Assembly: GCA_037043015.1 (NCBI GenBank)
Contig: CM073321.1
Span: 1,059,001 to 1,123,000, forward strand
Source: Bryum argenteum
Taxonomy: Eukaryota > Streptophyta > Bryopsida > Bryales > Bryaceae
Direction: 5' to 3'
DNA length: 64,000 nt
The translations under genes and the position numbers were made by a program. The notes beneath the pieces were generated by a model. It had not been told where the DNA came from. It ran no database searches and was given only the letters and a program-made list of their open reading frames with translations. Positions 45,331 through 54,894 of the stretch are shown in pieces (the stretch's first letter is position 1; every line of letters begins with the position of its first letter).

Positions 45331-45332
45331 GG

Positions 45333-45475
45333 TAGACCGCCGGTCGCCCTATGAGCTACGTTCGCCCATCACCTGGATCGGCGGTCGCCCTAGCGACCGA
45401 CGTTCGCCCATCCGCTGTATCGGCGGTCGCCTAGGGGCGAACGTCGGTCGCTCATGGGCGATCGTCGGGGGAGGC
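45333..45475. repeat. GCGACCG array (A15)
   Basis: Between module U and block C, as at 19441-19600. Confidence 0.8.
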
Positions 45476-46515
45476 ATTGGCGGGAGGCATTTGAAAATTT
45501 TGGCGGGTTAAGTATTAACGCCTTCTAATACAATTAAGAGAAAGGGGTTCGTGCATATATCCTAGTAACAAGTGAGGGAAAAAGTTGCTTGTCAAATTAA
45601 AGGGTGATATATAACATATTATAGATTTGGCAAAAAATTGAGTGACCACCATATGAAGGTAAATATTATAAGTCGACAACAATAACCATTTACAAACATT
45701 CTAATGAACCAATTACTCATAGTAATATTTAACCCATTATTTGTGAATGACGTGCAAGTATTTGATATCACTTGCCCATATTATGATGAATAAATCAAAC
45801 TTAAATATCATGACAACAAGATATTTTCAACACTTGTATTTACTACTAAGACATTATAGGAACTTGAAATCAGCGTACCTTTACTCTACTTGTCTTAGGC
45901 TCACTTTACATTGTGGACCCTCAAGATTGACCATTTGGCTTTACAATACCTTGATGAAAGGAGAATGATCACTAACTTCAAAGTCCCCAAAGTATGCTAA
46001 TTTATTTATAATGGATAATGTTTTTATGGTCTCCTTGATTGTAGTTGAGTGGAAGTAAATGCCTCAACTCAACTACTATCAAGGAGACCATGAGGCTCAA
46101 AAATCATTGATTGGCTAGAGTACAATTATTTAAAAAGAAAATGAAGAAAAAGGGGAGGGTAAAAGATAGAATGATGAGAATTTTATTTTAAAATTGAGAT
46201 TAAACTTGTACATGTCTAAATCCATCTTGCACCAGAAGAGTGTCCAAGGCACGCAAAAATTCATTTTTCATTTATCATGCTCCCAAGTTTTGGCCAAAAG
46301 CCATGACCATAACAATCATTTTCATTTCATTATGGAAAATGTGAAGAAGTGGAGAATATGAAATTTGAAGAAGATGGAGAATGAAAAATGAAGGGAGATT
46401 TAAGGGAAATGAGGGGGAACGGAGAAGATGCTTGAAGCGGTGAATTTGAAATTTGAATATGAGAGATTGAAGGATTGCGTAAAAGAGGATCCAAGAGCAA
46501 GAGCGGGAGCTCTTT
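45476..46515 (+). repeat. Block C in hAT 2
   Basis: Close copy of 19601-20640; hairpin arms at 46026-46050 and 46067-46091. Confidence 0.8.
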
Positions 46516-46524
46516 TGCACTCGC

Positions 46525-46665
46525 CCCTCCAGACTGCCGGTCGCCCCAAACTGCAGTTGCAGCGGACCGGCGATCGCCATGCGGGACCGGCGGTCGCCAT
46601 GCGGGACCCGCGGTCGCCCATGCGGGACCCGCGGTCGTGCATGCGGAACTTGCGATCGCCTATGA
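46525..46665. repeat. GCGACCG array (A16)
   Basis: Counterpart of 20641-20785, with a few C-to-T differences (CGGTCGTGCATGCGGAACTT). Confidence 0.8.
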
Positions 46666-46669
46666 ACAT

Positions 46670-47125
46670 TCTGTAATTGGAATCCATTTTAAAATAAAAA
46701 TTCAAAATCTAATTATGGTCGAAGGAGATCTATCTCTTCAAAAATCATCCAATTTTTCACTTTTTTCATCGTAGAAATATCATTGCAAAGCCAATACTAA
46801 AATTATCTGGATCAAAATACTTCCAACTACAAAGATTGTGGGATGCATCTAAGGATCACACTTGTCTAAAACAAATCATGCAAAAACCTTTCTGGTGTCA
46901 CATAATAGGCTTGCAATGGTAAAACATGCCAAATGTTTAAAAACCCAAATAACAAATACTCCCTTCACTAAAATGCATGCCATTTTTTCATACTTAATCT
47001 TATGGGTCTGCAATTTTCACCACATAAACTAGGATTAATTTGGGACCCAACCCAAGTGATTTCGTCAAAAACAGAGTCCGAATGAAAAAGTTATGGCTCT
47101 TAAAAGTTCATGTCCTTCGTTCCTA
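46670..47125 (+). repeat. Module U copy without TATA start
   Basis: Lacks the promoter segment; begins at AATTGGAATCCATTTTAAAA. Confidence 0.7.
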
Positions 47126-47127
47126 GA

Positions 47128-47270
47128 GGGTAGACCGCCGGTCGCCCTATGAGCTACGTTCGCCCATCACCTGGATCGGCGGTCGCCCTACTGAGCGGCG
47201 TTCGTCTTTCAGCTGTATCGGCGGTCGCCCAGGAGCGAACGTCGGTCGCTCAGGCGACCGCCGGTCCAGG
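47128..47270. repeat. GCGACCG array (A17)
   Basis: Ends six bases before the TATA box of the next module U. Confidence 0.8.
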
Positions 47271-47275
47271 CAAAG

Positions 47276-47930
47276 TATAAATACTACTCTCCCTCTCTAT
47301 TTCACTATATATCTTGGACATCCCTATGGCTCAAATAGTAGCCTTGCAGTGATAAGAACTGCCAAATATTCTATAAAGTAATTAGTATAGTCCAAACCTA
47401 GATCCCTAGCATTCAAATTATACGTTATCTTCAATATATCTTCGAATGAATCGAGGTTTCTATCACCAATACAACACTCTAATTGGAATCCATTCTAAAA
47501 TAAAAATTCAAAATCTAACAATACTTGAAGGAGATCTATCTCTTCAAAAATCATCCACTTTTTCACTTTTTTCATCGTAGAAATATCATTGCAAAGCCAA
47601 TACTAAAACTATCTGGATCAATATACTTCCAACTACAAAGATTGTGGGATGCATCTAAAGATCACACTTGTCTAAAACACATCATGCAAAAACCTTTTTG
47701 ATGTCACATAATAGGCTTGCAATGGTAAAACATGCCAAATATTTAAAAACCCAAAAAACAAATACTCCCTTCACTAAAATGCATGCCATTTTTTTATACT
47801 TAATCTTATGGGTCTGCAATATTTACGACATAAACTAGACTTAATTTGGAACCCAACCCAAGTGATTTCGTCAAAAACAGAGTCCGAATGAAAATGTTAT
47901 GGCTCTTCAAAGTTCATGTGCTTCGTTCGA
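47276..47930 (+). repeat. Module U with its own TATA box, second
   Basis: TATAAATA at 47276-47283, same layout as 44672-45330. Confidence 0.65.
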
Positions 47931-47936
47931 AAAGGG

Positions 47937-48180
47937 TAGACCGCCGGTCGCCCTATGAGCTACGTTCGCCCATCACCTGGATCGGCGGTCGCCCTACTGA
48001 GCGGCATTCGCCTTTCAGCTGTATCGGCGGTCGCCTAGGGGCGAACGTCGGTCGCTTAGGGGCGATCGTCGGTCGACCTTGGGCGATCGTCGGTCGACCT
48101 TGGGCGATCGTCGGTCCAGAGAAGGCGACCTCCGGTTTGGCCAAGGCGACCGCCGGTCTAGATGACGCGACCGCCGGTCC
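47937..48180. repeat. GCGACCG array (A18), right end of hAT 2
   Basis: Counterpart of 21241-21495, with GGGCGATCGTCGGTCGACCTT repeated twice. Confidence 0.85.
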
Positions 48181-48408
48181 AGTTCTACGTGGCGCAGTCG
48201 CGAACCGTATTGCTGAGCTGTACACACTACGTGATAGCCACGTAGGATGCAACGTGGACAAGGTAAATCCAGGGTAAAAAAAAGATTCTGTAGATTCTAT
48301 TAGACATTCTAAGGCTCAAGGTCTGTCTGACATGTCGTGTCTGTCTGACGTCCGTCTGTGTCTAATAAGACAACCCTGGCCAGCGCACCTGCTCGTCGTT
48401 GCTCTGGC

Positions 48409-48780
48409 CACTATAAGAAAACCCTGTTTTTTGTGATGTCTTGTGTAATGTCTAATGTATTTTGTAATGTATTACTATCTTAAAAGATGTCTTCGAAGAC
48501 GGGAGGATGTCTGTACGTCTAACGGGCACATTTTGGATTGGGGGGGCATGAAGACATCACCAAACAAAAAGATGTTGGTGAAGACATGGATGTCTTTGAA
48601 GACATCTTGATAGACATCAAACTGCCACGTTGGCAAGGGATTTTAGACCAGCAAGGTAAAAACGACCAAAATTTACTGGTAGACAGGGTAAAAAGCATTT
48701 CTACTGTTAAAAGAGTAGGTGAATGGGCAGCGGTTTTCAAAAGTAGAAAAAAAAACATCACACTTTAGTTGTTTTTTTTT
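48409..48780 (+). mobile_element. Possible CACTA-type fragment
   Basis: Begins CACTATAAGAAAACCC, like the CACTA...AAGAAAA ends of En/Spm elements. It then contains palindromic words of the GATGTCTT-TG-AAGACATC type (48485 and 48590) that could be subterminal repeats. No matching opposite end found; it runs into a T-rich run at 48770-48794. Confidence 0.35.
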
Positions 48781-48994
48781 TTTTTTTTTTTTTTCTTGCT
48801 AAAACATTATGTGACGTGGCAATACTGAAAATACTAATTTCAGGCTATTCTCACTATTTTTTTATTGGTCTATTTTTTTTTAAAATATTAAAATATATAA
48901 TTATATTTCAATAAAAAAATATTTTGTAAATTTTTATTATATTCAAATAAATTAGAATATTATAATTCTATAATTTTTTATGATTAAAAAATAT
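48781..48994. other. T-rich and AT-rich junction DNA
   Basis: Contains the T-run; a (TA)n run lies just after, at 49028-49048, within the tail of the gag-protease frame. Confidence 0.5.
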
Positions 48995-51900
48995 TTAAAT
49001 ATTAAAAAATATTATATATAAAATATAATATATATATATATATATAATATCTACAAGATAACAATGGTGCCAAAAAAAAAAGTAAAAGTAATTTCGTGGA
49101 TATTTAATCCTCAAAATTGCATTATCGGAATCTTCTTCATCGGTCAAAGGGGTGAAATATTCTCCTAACCCTATACATTTATAAGGGGATTCCTTATTTA
49201 TTTTCTGGGTTTGTCTCTCTTCACTTAAATCCGATTCAGTATCCGATGGATTTTCCGACGTGATATTACTATCATCGTCTTGTGTTTCTCCACGGTAAAT
49301 TGGAGGGTAAAGTGGTAAAGTAATTTTATTATTCCCTTTTCCTATTGTTAAGGTTCCTTTGCCCCAGTCATCTTTGGCTTTTGCAAAGTATAGCCAGGGT
49401 CGTCCTAATAGGGCTGGGTAGGTTGAAATAGAATCCTTAAGTTTAAAAACAATGTAATCGATTTTATATTCTATTCCCCCAATTATTGTTGAAATTCGGG
49501 ATAACATTCCCATTGGTTTAACTCGGGTTTGGTCTGCCATTCTCAAGATAATAGGTGTTGGAGTCATGGTAGTTAAACCAAGTTCCTCCATTGTCTCAAA
49601 ATTCATGAGATTCACACTTGAACCACTGTCAATTTGTACACCAGAAATTAAAGACCCTTCTATCATTATGTCTACAATTGGTGCACCTGGATCAATTGAT
49701 ATTTCATTAATATCAACTATTTTAGGGCGTCTACGAACTAATGAGGAGTTTAAGTCGCTCCTACATTTAGGTGAAATAGCTAATAGTTGTTTCATGGTTA
49801 TTTGTGGTTGAATATTGTCAAGATTAGCTAATACATTATAAGGTTCCATTCCAGTTGTCAGTCTCATAGTGCGTGGAGTTTTACGCTTAGGTAACTCATT
49901 TGTTTTAGTTTTTGCCCTTTTTGCAGGTATTTGGTAAAAACTAGGTAAGGTATTAGGTAATGCTATTGGTGCATTTTGAGGTGGAAAAACAATGTTTGGT
50001 GATATAGGTTGAGGTTTTTGAATTTGGGGTTGGTTATCAATTTGTTTTTGGTTTTCCTCCCCAATGGAATTCTTATTAGTATTAGATAAAGGTTGTGTTG
50101 GTAGATCCTCTAGGTTTGGTGCATCAGTCCCATGATCAGTGGAATCTTGACTTCCTTTGTTTTCAATAGGCTCTTTAAGTCTAGCCGCTCTCGTAGTGAC
50201 AAAAATGTCTCTAGAGGGCTCATCTTCTATAATATGGGAGATTTTATTAGTGGGTCTTGTATCATCTACTTCTTGAATTTGGACTCGTTTAGTTTTAGGA
50301 TAATCTCTTTCAGATGGTGGAAATTTTCTCGGAGGTGCTGTACAATCTTCAGGTCTGTGACACTCTTGACGACATCTACCACACCATGGATAGTATCCAA
50401 CTTGTTGTTGTGAATTAGGGCAATTATTAGCATAATGACCTAAGTCACCACATCGATAACACACTATATGCTTCCCTTTTTCCGGTGGGCCATAACGATG
50501 AGTATTAGGATTGGTTGGGGGTCCATTCCATACTGGTGGTCCATTAAAAGTGTCACTCCAACGTGGACGATTATCGGAAGGTCCATTAGAAGGGTTGTAC
50601 TTTGAAAAGGGACGTGTGTTTATATTCCCTTTATTTACCCATGGTCTAGCAGAGTCAATATTCAATACTTGTTTGACTGTTTGTAAATTCCAACATTTAT
50701 CAGTAAGGTGATTTCCACCACAAAATGTACAACGTGGACTACTATGTGCATTTGTAGTGGCGGGAGATGGACATTCACTAGGTAAGTGTCCATGTCCTTG
50801 ACAATTAGTACACCACACATTTGTTCTAGTATTTGTAGGTTTAGACCGTTTTGGTTGACCATTGGTTATTTGTACTCTTAGATCCGACATTTCTCCTATT
50901 AATTTAGTTAATAATTCTGAATTAGGATCTTTTGATTGTGATGAGGGTTGTGCTAGCACAGCAGGTTGTACTACCGGTTGTATGACAGGTGGGTATTTTC
51001 TAATTTGAGGATTTTGATATTCTATTGGAGGTTGCTGCATGGTATATGGCGGATAAAATGAATTTTGTTGGTATGTTATAGGATCTATAGTAGCCAATTG
51101 ATCTTCTCCTATTCTTGCTTCTTCATAGCGTTTGGCATATTGCAAAGCAGTGGCTAGATCTCTAGGATTCTTTTCTTTAATAGCTATTTTAAACTCAGGG
51201 GGGTATAAACCTCCCACAAAAATTCCAGTCAAATAGGCATCAGGTATCCCATGATTTCGCCAACGTTGCAAAATATATTCCATTCGTCCATAGTAATTAT
51301 CCACACTTTCCCCCACACCCATTCTAATAGTCCTTAACCGTTCTTGTAAACTTTCAGTAAAAGCTAATGGTCGGAATCGAGTTAAGAAAGCATCTCTAAG
51401 AGCATCCCACGTTGCAAATGGCCTATGTGTTTGAAACCATTCTTGAGCAGCCCCATATAAGGTGGCTGGGAAGGTAACTAAAAATTGTGCTTCAGGTATT
51501 AAATTAGCTGCGCATACTACATTGAACATACTAACATGGGCATCAGGGTCAGTGCCAGCTTGTCCAAGATATTGTGGCAAGTGGACCAAATTTAATGGGC
51601 GTTGCGCCATATTAGGTGGTTGTATAATTCCCCCTCCCTTGGGACTCTCCGAATTAACACTAGTTGTCTCAGAGTCGGACTCTTCCAAAGTATAGGGTGT
51701 TACTACTTGATCGGAATCAGAATCTAAAGCAAATGGATTGGAAGAAATTTCTAAGTAAGGTAAATTTTCTGGATCTTCTAAATTGGAAGGGGATCCTTCA
51801 AAAGAATTTATTACTTGTTCATGAATATTCGGATCTTGTTGAATCCATGTTTCTTTTAGGTATTCTAACTCAGGTTCATAAGATGTAGATGTATGGCCAA

Positions 51901-52279
51901 AATTAATAGCCTGCGGCTTTGAAAATAGATATTCTTTTGAGATTTGATCCTCTTGTGAACTTAGTGGCGATTCAACTATATCTTCTATAACAGGGGTTTG
52001 GGAAAACAAATTAGATGTATTTTGTAGTACTTTGTTATCTTCTAAATCTAATGATGAACTTGTTTCAATATTACTGGTAATTTCAGATTGTGGGCTTTGA
52101 GTTAATTCAACCACTCGTCTTGAAGAACCAATTTGTGTTGGAGACGAAGGTGGTGGTGGTGCGGTTCTAGGACTTAGATAGGTTCTAGCCTCCCTTTTTA
52201 AATTTCTTTCCCTATACCTTTCTTCTCTCTGAATTCTTTGTAAAGCTTCCTTTAATGATCTTCGATCGTCAGGTAACAT
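48995..52279 (-). CDS. Ty3/gypsy element 2: intact gag-protease frame
   Basis: Uninterrupted frame of 1,094 codons, far longer than any other coding region here. Residues 1-35 are charged helix (REERYRERNLKREAR). A Ser/Glu-rich linker leads to the gag core at about 226-390 (LVHLPQYLGQAGTDPDAH, AAQEWFQTHRPFATWDALRD, NYYGRMEYILQRWRN). Four zinc-knuckle-like motifs follow at about 488 to 645 (CTNCQGHGHLPSEC, CTFCGGNHLTDKC, CYRCGDLGHYANNC, CGRCRQECHRPEDC). The protease has VQIDSGSSVNLM at about 880 and LGRPWLYFAKAKDDWG. The last 25-30 residues (YFYFFFWHHC on) are AT-rich read-through, so the true pol is cut off there. No RT follows. Confidence 0.85.
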   Translation of the reverse strand: MLPDDRRSLKEALQRIQREERYRERNLKREARTYLSPRTAPPPPSSPTQIGSSRRVVELTQSPQSEITSNIETSSSLDLEDNKVLQNTSNLFSQTPVIEDIVESPLSSQEDQISKEYLFSKPQAINFGHTSTSYEPELEYLKETWIQQDPNIHEQVINSFEGSPSNLEDPENLPYLEISSNPFALDSDSDQVVTPYTLEESDSETTSVNSESPKGGGIIQPPNMAQRPLNLVHLPQYLGQAGTDPDAHVSMFNVVCAANLIPEAQFLVTFPATLYGAAQEWFQTHRPFATWDALRDAFLTRFRPLAFTESLQERLRTIRMGVGESVDNYYGRMEYILQRWRNHGIPDAYLTGIFVGGLYPPEFKIAIKEKNPRDLATALQYAKRYEEARIGEDQLATIDPITYQQNSFYPPYTMQQPPIEYQNPQIRKYPPVIQPVVQPAVLAQPSSQSKDPNSELLTKLIGEMSDLRVQITNGQPKRSKPTNTRTNVWCTNCQGHGHLPSECPSPATTNAHSSPRCTFCGGNHLTDKCWNLQTVKQVLNIDSARPWVNKGNINTRPFSKYNPSNGPSDNRPRWSDTFNGPPVWNGPPTNPNTHRYGPPEKGKHIVCYRCGDLGHYANNCPNSQQQVGYYPWCGRCRQECHRPEDCTAPPRKFPPSERDYPKTKRVQIQEVDDTRPTNKISHIIEDEPSRDIFVTTRAARLKEPIENKGSQDSTDHGTDAPNLEDLPTQPLSNTNKNSIGEENQKQIDNQPQIQKPQPISPNIVFPPQNAPIALPNTLPSFYQIPAKRAKTKTNELPKRKTPRTMRLTTGMEPYNVLANLDNIQPQITMKQLLAISPKCRSDLNSSLVRRRPKIVDINEISIDPGAPIVDIMIEGSLISGVQIDSGSSVNLMNFETMEELGLTTMTPTPIILRMADQTRVKPMGMLSRISTIIGGIEYKIDYIVFKLKDSISTYPALLGRPWLYFAKAKDDWGKGTLTIGKGNNKITLPLYPPIYRGETQDDDSNITSENPSDTESDLSEERQTQKINKESPYKCIGLGEYFTPLTDEEDSDNAILRIKYPRNYFYFFFWHHCYLVDIIYIYIYYILYIIFFNI

Positions 52280-52333
52280 TTCAAAGATGCCATTAAGTCA
52301 ATTTGATTTTAATAAATGTTTTAAAAATTATGT

Positions 52334-52828
52334 TCACGGGCAAATCAATGAAAATGAAGGACTCATAGGTACTTGTTTTTCACTACACAAAAATTCTGGG
52401 ATTAGAGGTGTAATTGACGGTTCAATTGGTCCGTAGCTAAAAACATAGGTCCTTCTCTCAACTTGACTTCCTGTCCAACCCGCGTACACTCTAGGAATCC
52501 TATGTCGAATTCTCTCTCTTAGTTTACCGTATTGAACAAATAGATAATGTAGATAAAAGGTTAAATGTAATTTTCCTTCTTTTACTACTATTCCTTTTAG
52601 TGGTTTACCCTCGTCCCAAATTTTGCTAAAAATAATCCGTTTGATGTCTAAAGGTAATTTGTCAATCGAATTCTTAAGTTCGGAATTGTTTATAAATTTG
52701 CCACTCAAATGGAACCCTTGTCCGAAATAGGCTCCTCTATACAATCTATGAAGGGCGGCAAATAAACAAGGTCCTGAGTAATAATTGTCTAATAGCTCAG
52801 GAATTTCCCATGGTAATAAATATACCAT
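52334..52828 (-). CDS. 164-aa protein between PBS and gag, unknown
   Basis: Intact frame just upstream of gag in element 2 (54-base gap). It starts MVYLLPWEIPELLDNYYSG and contains LPLDIKRIIFSKIWDEGKPL, GKLHLTFYLHYLFVQYGKL and RIPRVYAGWTG. No known domain recognised. An extra frame before gag is uncommon for Ty3/gypsy elements. Being open over 164 codons in AT-rich DNA, it is probably real. Confidence 0.6.
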   Translation of the reverse strand: MVYLLPWEIPELLDNYYSGPCLFAALHRLYRGAYFGQGFHLSGKFINNSELKNSIDKLPLDIKRIIFSKIWDEGKPLKGIVVKEGKLHLTFYLHYLFVQYGKLRERIRHRIPRVYAGWTGSQVERRTYVFSYGPIEPSITPLIPEFLCSEKQVPMSPSFSLICP

Positions 52829-53194
52829 AGTTTTTCATTTGATTTTGCAATTTGCTTGAATAAGGTAATTTATTAAAAAGTGATGTGACGGTGACAAATT
52901 AAAGTATCGATTTTATGATTGCCTTTATTTGGTTGAGTCTACAACAATCTTCAAAATTTATCATAGAAACTATAATTGTCACTTCTAACAAGTTTGGGTT
53001 TTATGATTCGAGTAATATTTCAAATTAATTTTCTTCAAGAAATAATTGTCTCCCTAGGTTGAATTTGTAATTTTCAAAAGAGGTTTCATTCTGTGTTATT
53101 TCTAGAATTAATTTGAAAATTCCTAAATCAGAGTTCAAACTGTTGTAGAAAATTCTCTTTACTTACAATTTAGCCACCGACAGCCAGGACCTTT
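52829..53194 (-). other. Leader of Ty3/gypsy element 2
   Basis: Non-coding, between the primer-binding site and the 164-aa frame. Confidence 0.5.
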
Positions 53195-53211
53195 CCCCGG
53201 CAGCGGCGCCA
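53195..53211 (-). promoter_or_regulatory. Primer-binding site, Ty3/gypsy element 2
   Basis: TGGCGCCGCTGCCGGGG on the minus strand, close to the TGGCGCCGTTGCCGGGG site of plant Athila/Tat elements. It lies three bases after the LTR end. Confidence 0.8.
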
Positions 53212-53214
53212 AAA

Positions 53215-54894
53215 TGTAAGTAGAATTTTGAACAAAAGCAAAAACCCAAGGCACACAACTATGGGGTTTAATCGTCCGGAAAGGTGAAATAGTCTGTCAA
53301 TTCGTGACTAAAGTCACTTGTGTTCTAGATTTTTATGACAATTGGTTTCTATGTTTTCATGGATTATATATTTATTTTATATTTTTCACTCTTATTCCCA
53401 CAATTTGTTTAAGTCCATTAATAATGCTATTGACAATGTATGCCGTAACCGTCCTATCTAGTATTCTAAAAGGGTTGGCAATTTGTCCGGAACGGGTATG
53501 CAATAGCAATTTGTCATGCATGCACTATCACTTAATCAAGATGCCAATTTATATCGACTATATTATATAAAGATATATATATATATTTATATTCAATTAG
53601 CCGGAAGCTTTTGATTCATTAATTAATTCATCAAATTTAATTATTCGTCAGTACTATTCCGTAATTAATTAATTAATCAATTTGCTAATTTAGAATGATA
53701 ATTCAAATCAGTAATCTACGTCAATTTGTCTCTACACTGGTGCACATTAACTAAAGCAATTTGTCCCTAGCTAATGCAGAATGGTCGGTTTGAATACTCA
53801 CAGAGTCACAGGCTATTGGCCTGGTTGTACTACTTGGTCAATTGGTCCGCTTAACTCAAGTCGAATTGTCTGGCTCCACTTCAGCTGCTCCTTATCTCCA
53901 ATTTATCTTTCAGTCCACTTGTTCTTCAGGCTTCTCAATTTGTATTAATTATCCAATGATCACAATTACCCTCTCAATTTGACAAACTTAGTAAGTACTG
54001 AATTCTTTCTACATTTCCATTCACTCATCAAAGATTTTCAATTGAATATATCAAAGACCAATTGTCAAGTATGAAAACTTATTCAATCCTTGGACTACAA
54101 AATCAATTTTGCACACTTCCCATTTACTGTATATCACAATTTCCCATAGCTTTCCTTGCTTTCTTTCACACACAGGAAATTCAAATGGTCATATCACACA
54201 ATTTATTCATTGACAAACAATTAGCCGTAAGGAGATATTTGATCAATTATCAATCAGTCAATTTGCTTTCCCTGGGATTTCACTACACATTTACACAAGT
54301 CTTATTTACTCACTCCCTTGACAATTTGCACATTAAAACTCTCAACAGGCTACACCGCCTGATTTGTATACAGTCAAATTTCAGTAACTATCACTGGACA
54401 ATTCGCTTACATTCACAAACTGTGATCAACTTTTCATTTTGACAATTTATTCGAATACACTCTTATTAAAAATCCATCATATGAACACAAGGTAATGAAT
54501 CAACCAATCTCTCAATTCAACAATCCAATTTGACAAGTACACAAGTATGGCATATACACAAGAGTAGATTCGGAACTCAATTTGGTAATATTCAGATTAC
54601 TTAGAGAATGCAGAAGTTACAAAAAGTCGAATTGCACAAATTGAGTTCTACCCGAACTGAAGAGAAAAGAAAAACTAATTACCTATATTAGCCTGAGAGA
54701 GAGAGAGGTGACTATTCAACCGAACCAGCACAAAGTAAAATTGCTCCTTTCCAATCTGTCTTTTTGCTCTAAATTGATTCTAATTGTCTTTTCATGGCCA
54801 TTTATCCTAACATATAGGAAGTGTTCTAACTATTTGCCTCTATTTACACAAAACTATGGAAATGAGTTAAATTGCCCAAAAAGTTCTGTTCACA
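53215..54894 (-). mobile_element. 5' LTR of Ty3/gypsy element 2, about 1,680 bp
   Basis: On the minus strand it begins TGTGAACAGAAC and ends CTTACA, giving TG...CA ends. The end abuts the primer-binding site; the start interrupts the RT frame of element 3. The interior is rich in the word CAATTTG and its complement. The partner 3' LTR is not in the window. Confidence 0.65.

Larger units (their letters stand above)
41041..48378. mobile_element. Non-autonomous hAT element 2, 7.3 kb
   Basis: Same terminal repeats as element 1 (CAGGGTTGTCTTATTAGACA and complement). Flanks are GCCAGAGC at the left (41033-41040) and GCCAGCGC at the right (48379-48386), an 8-bp duplication with one change. No transposase. 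Order: left end, array, U, promoter and inverted U, array, inverted block D with MITE, promoter and U, array, block C, array, U, array, promoter and U, array, right end. It has more U copies than element 1. Confidence 0.9.

Noticed and set aside
41041-48378. Hidden transposase inside hAT element 2
   Set aside because: All frames over 90 codons lie in arrays or in repeat blocks without hAT motifs; the element is non-autonomous.
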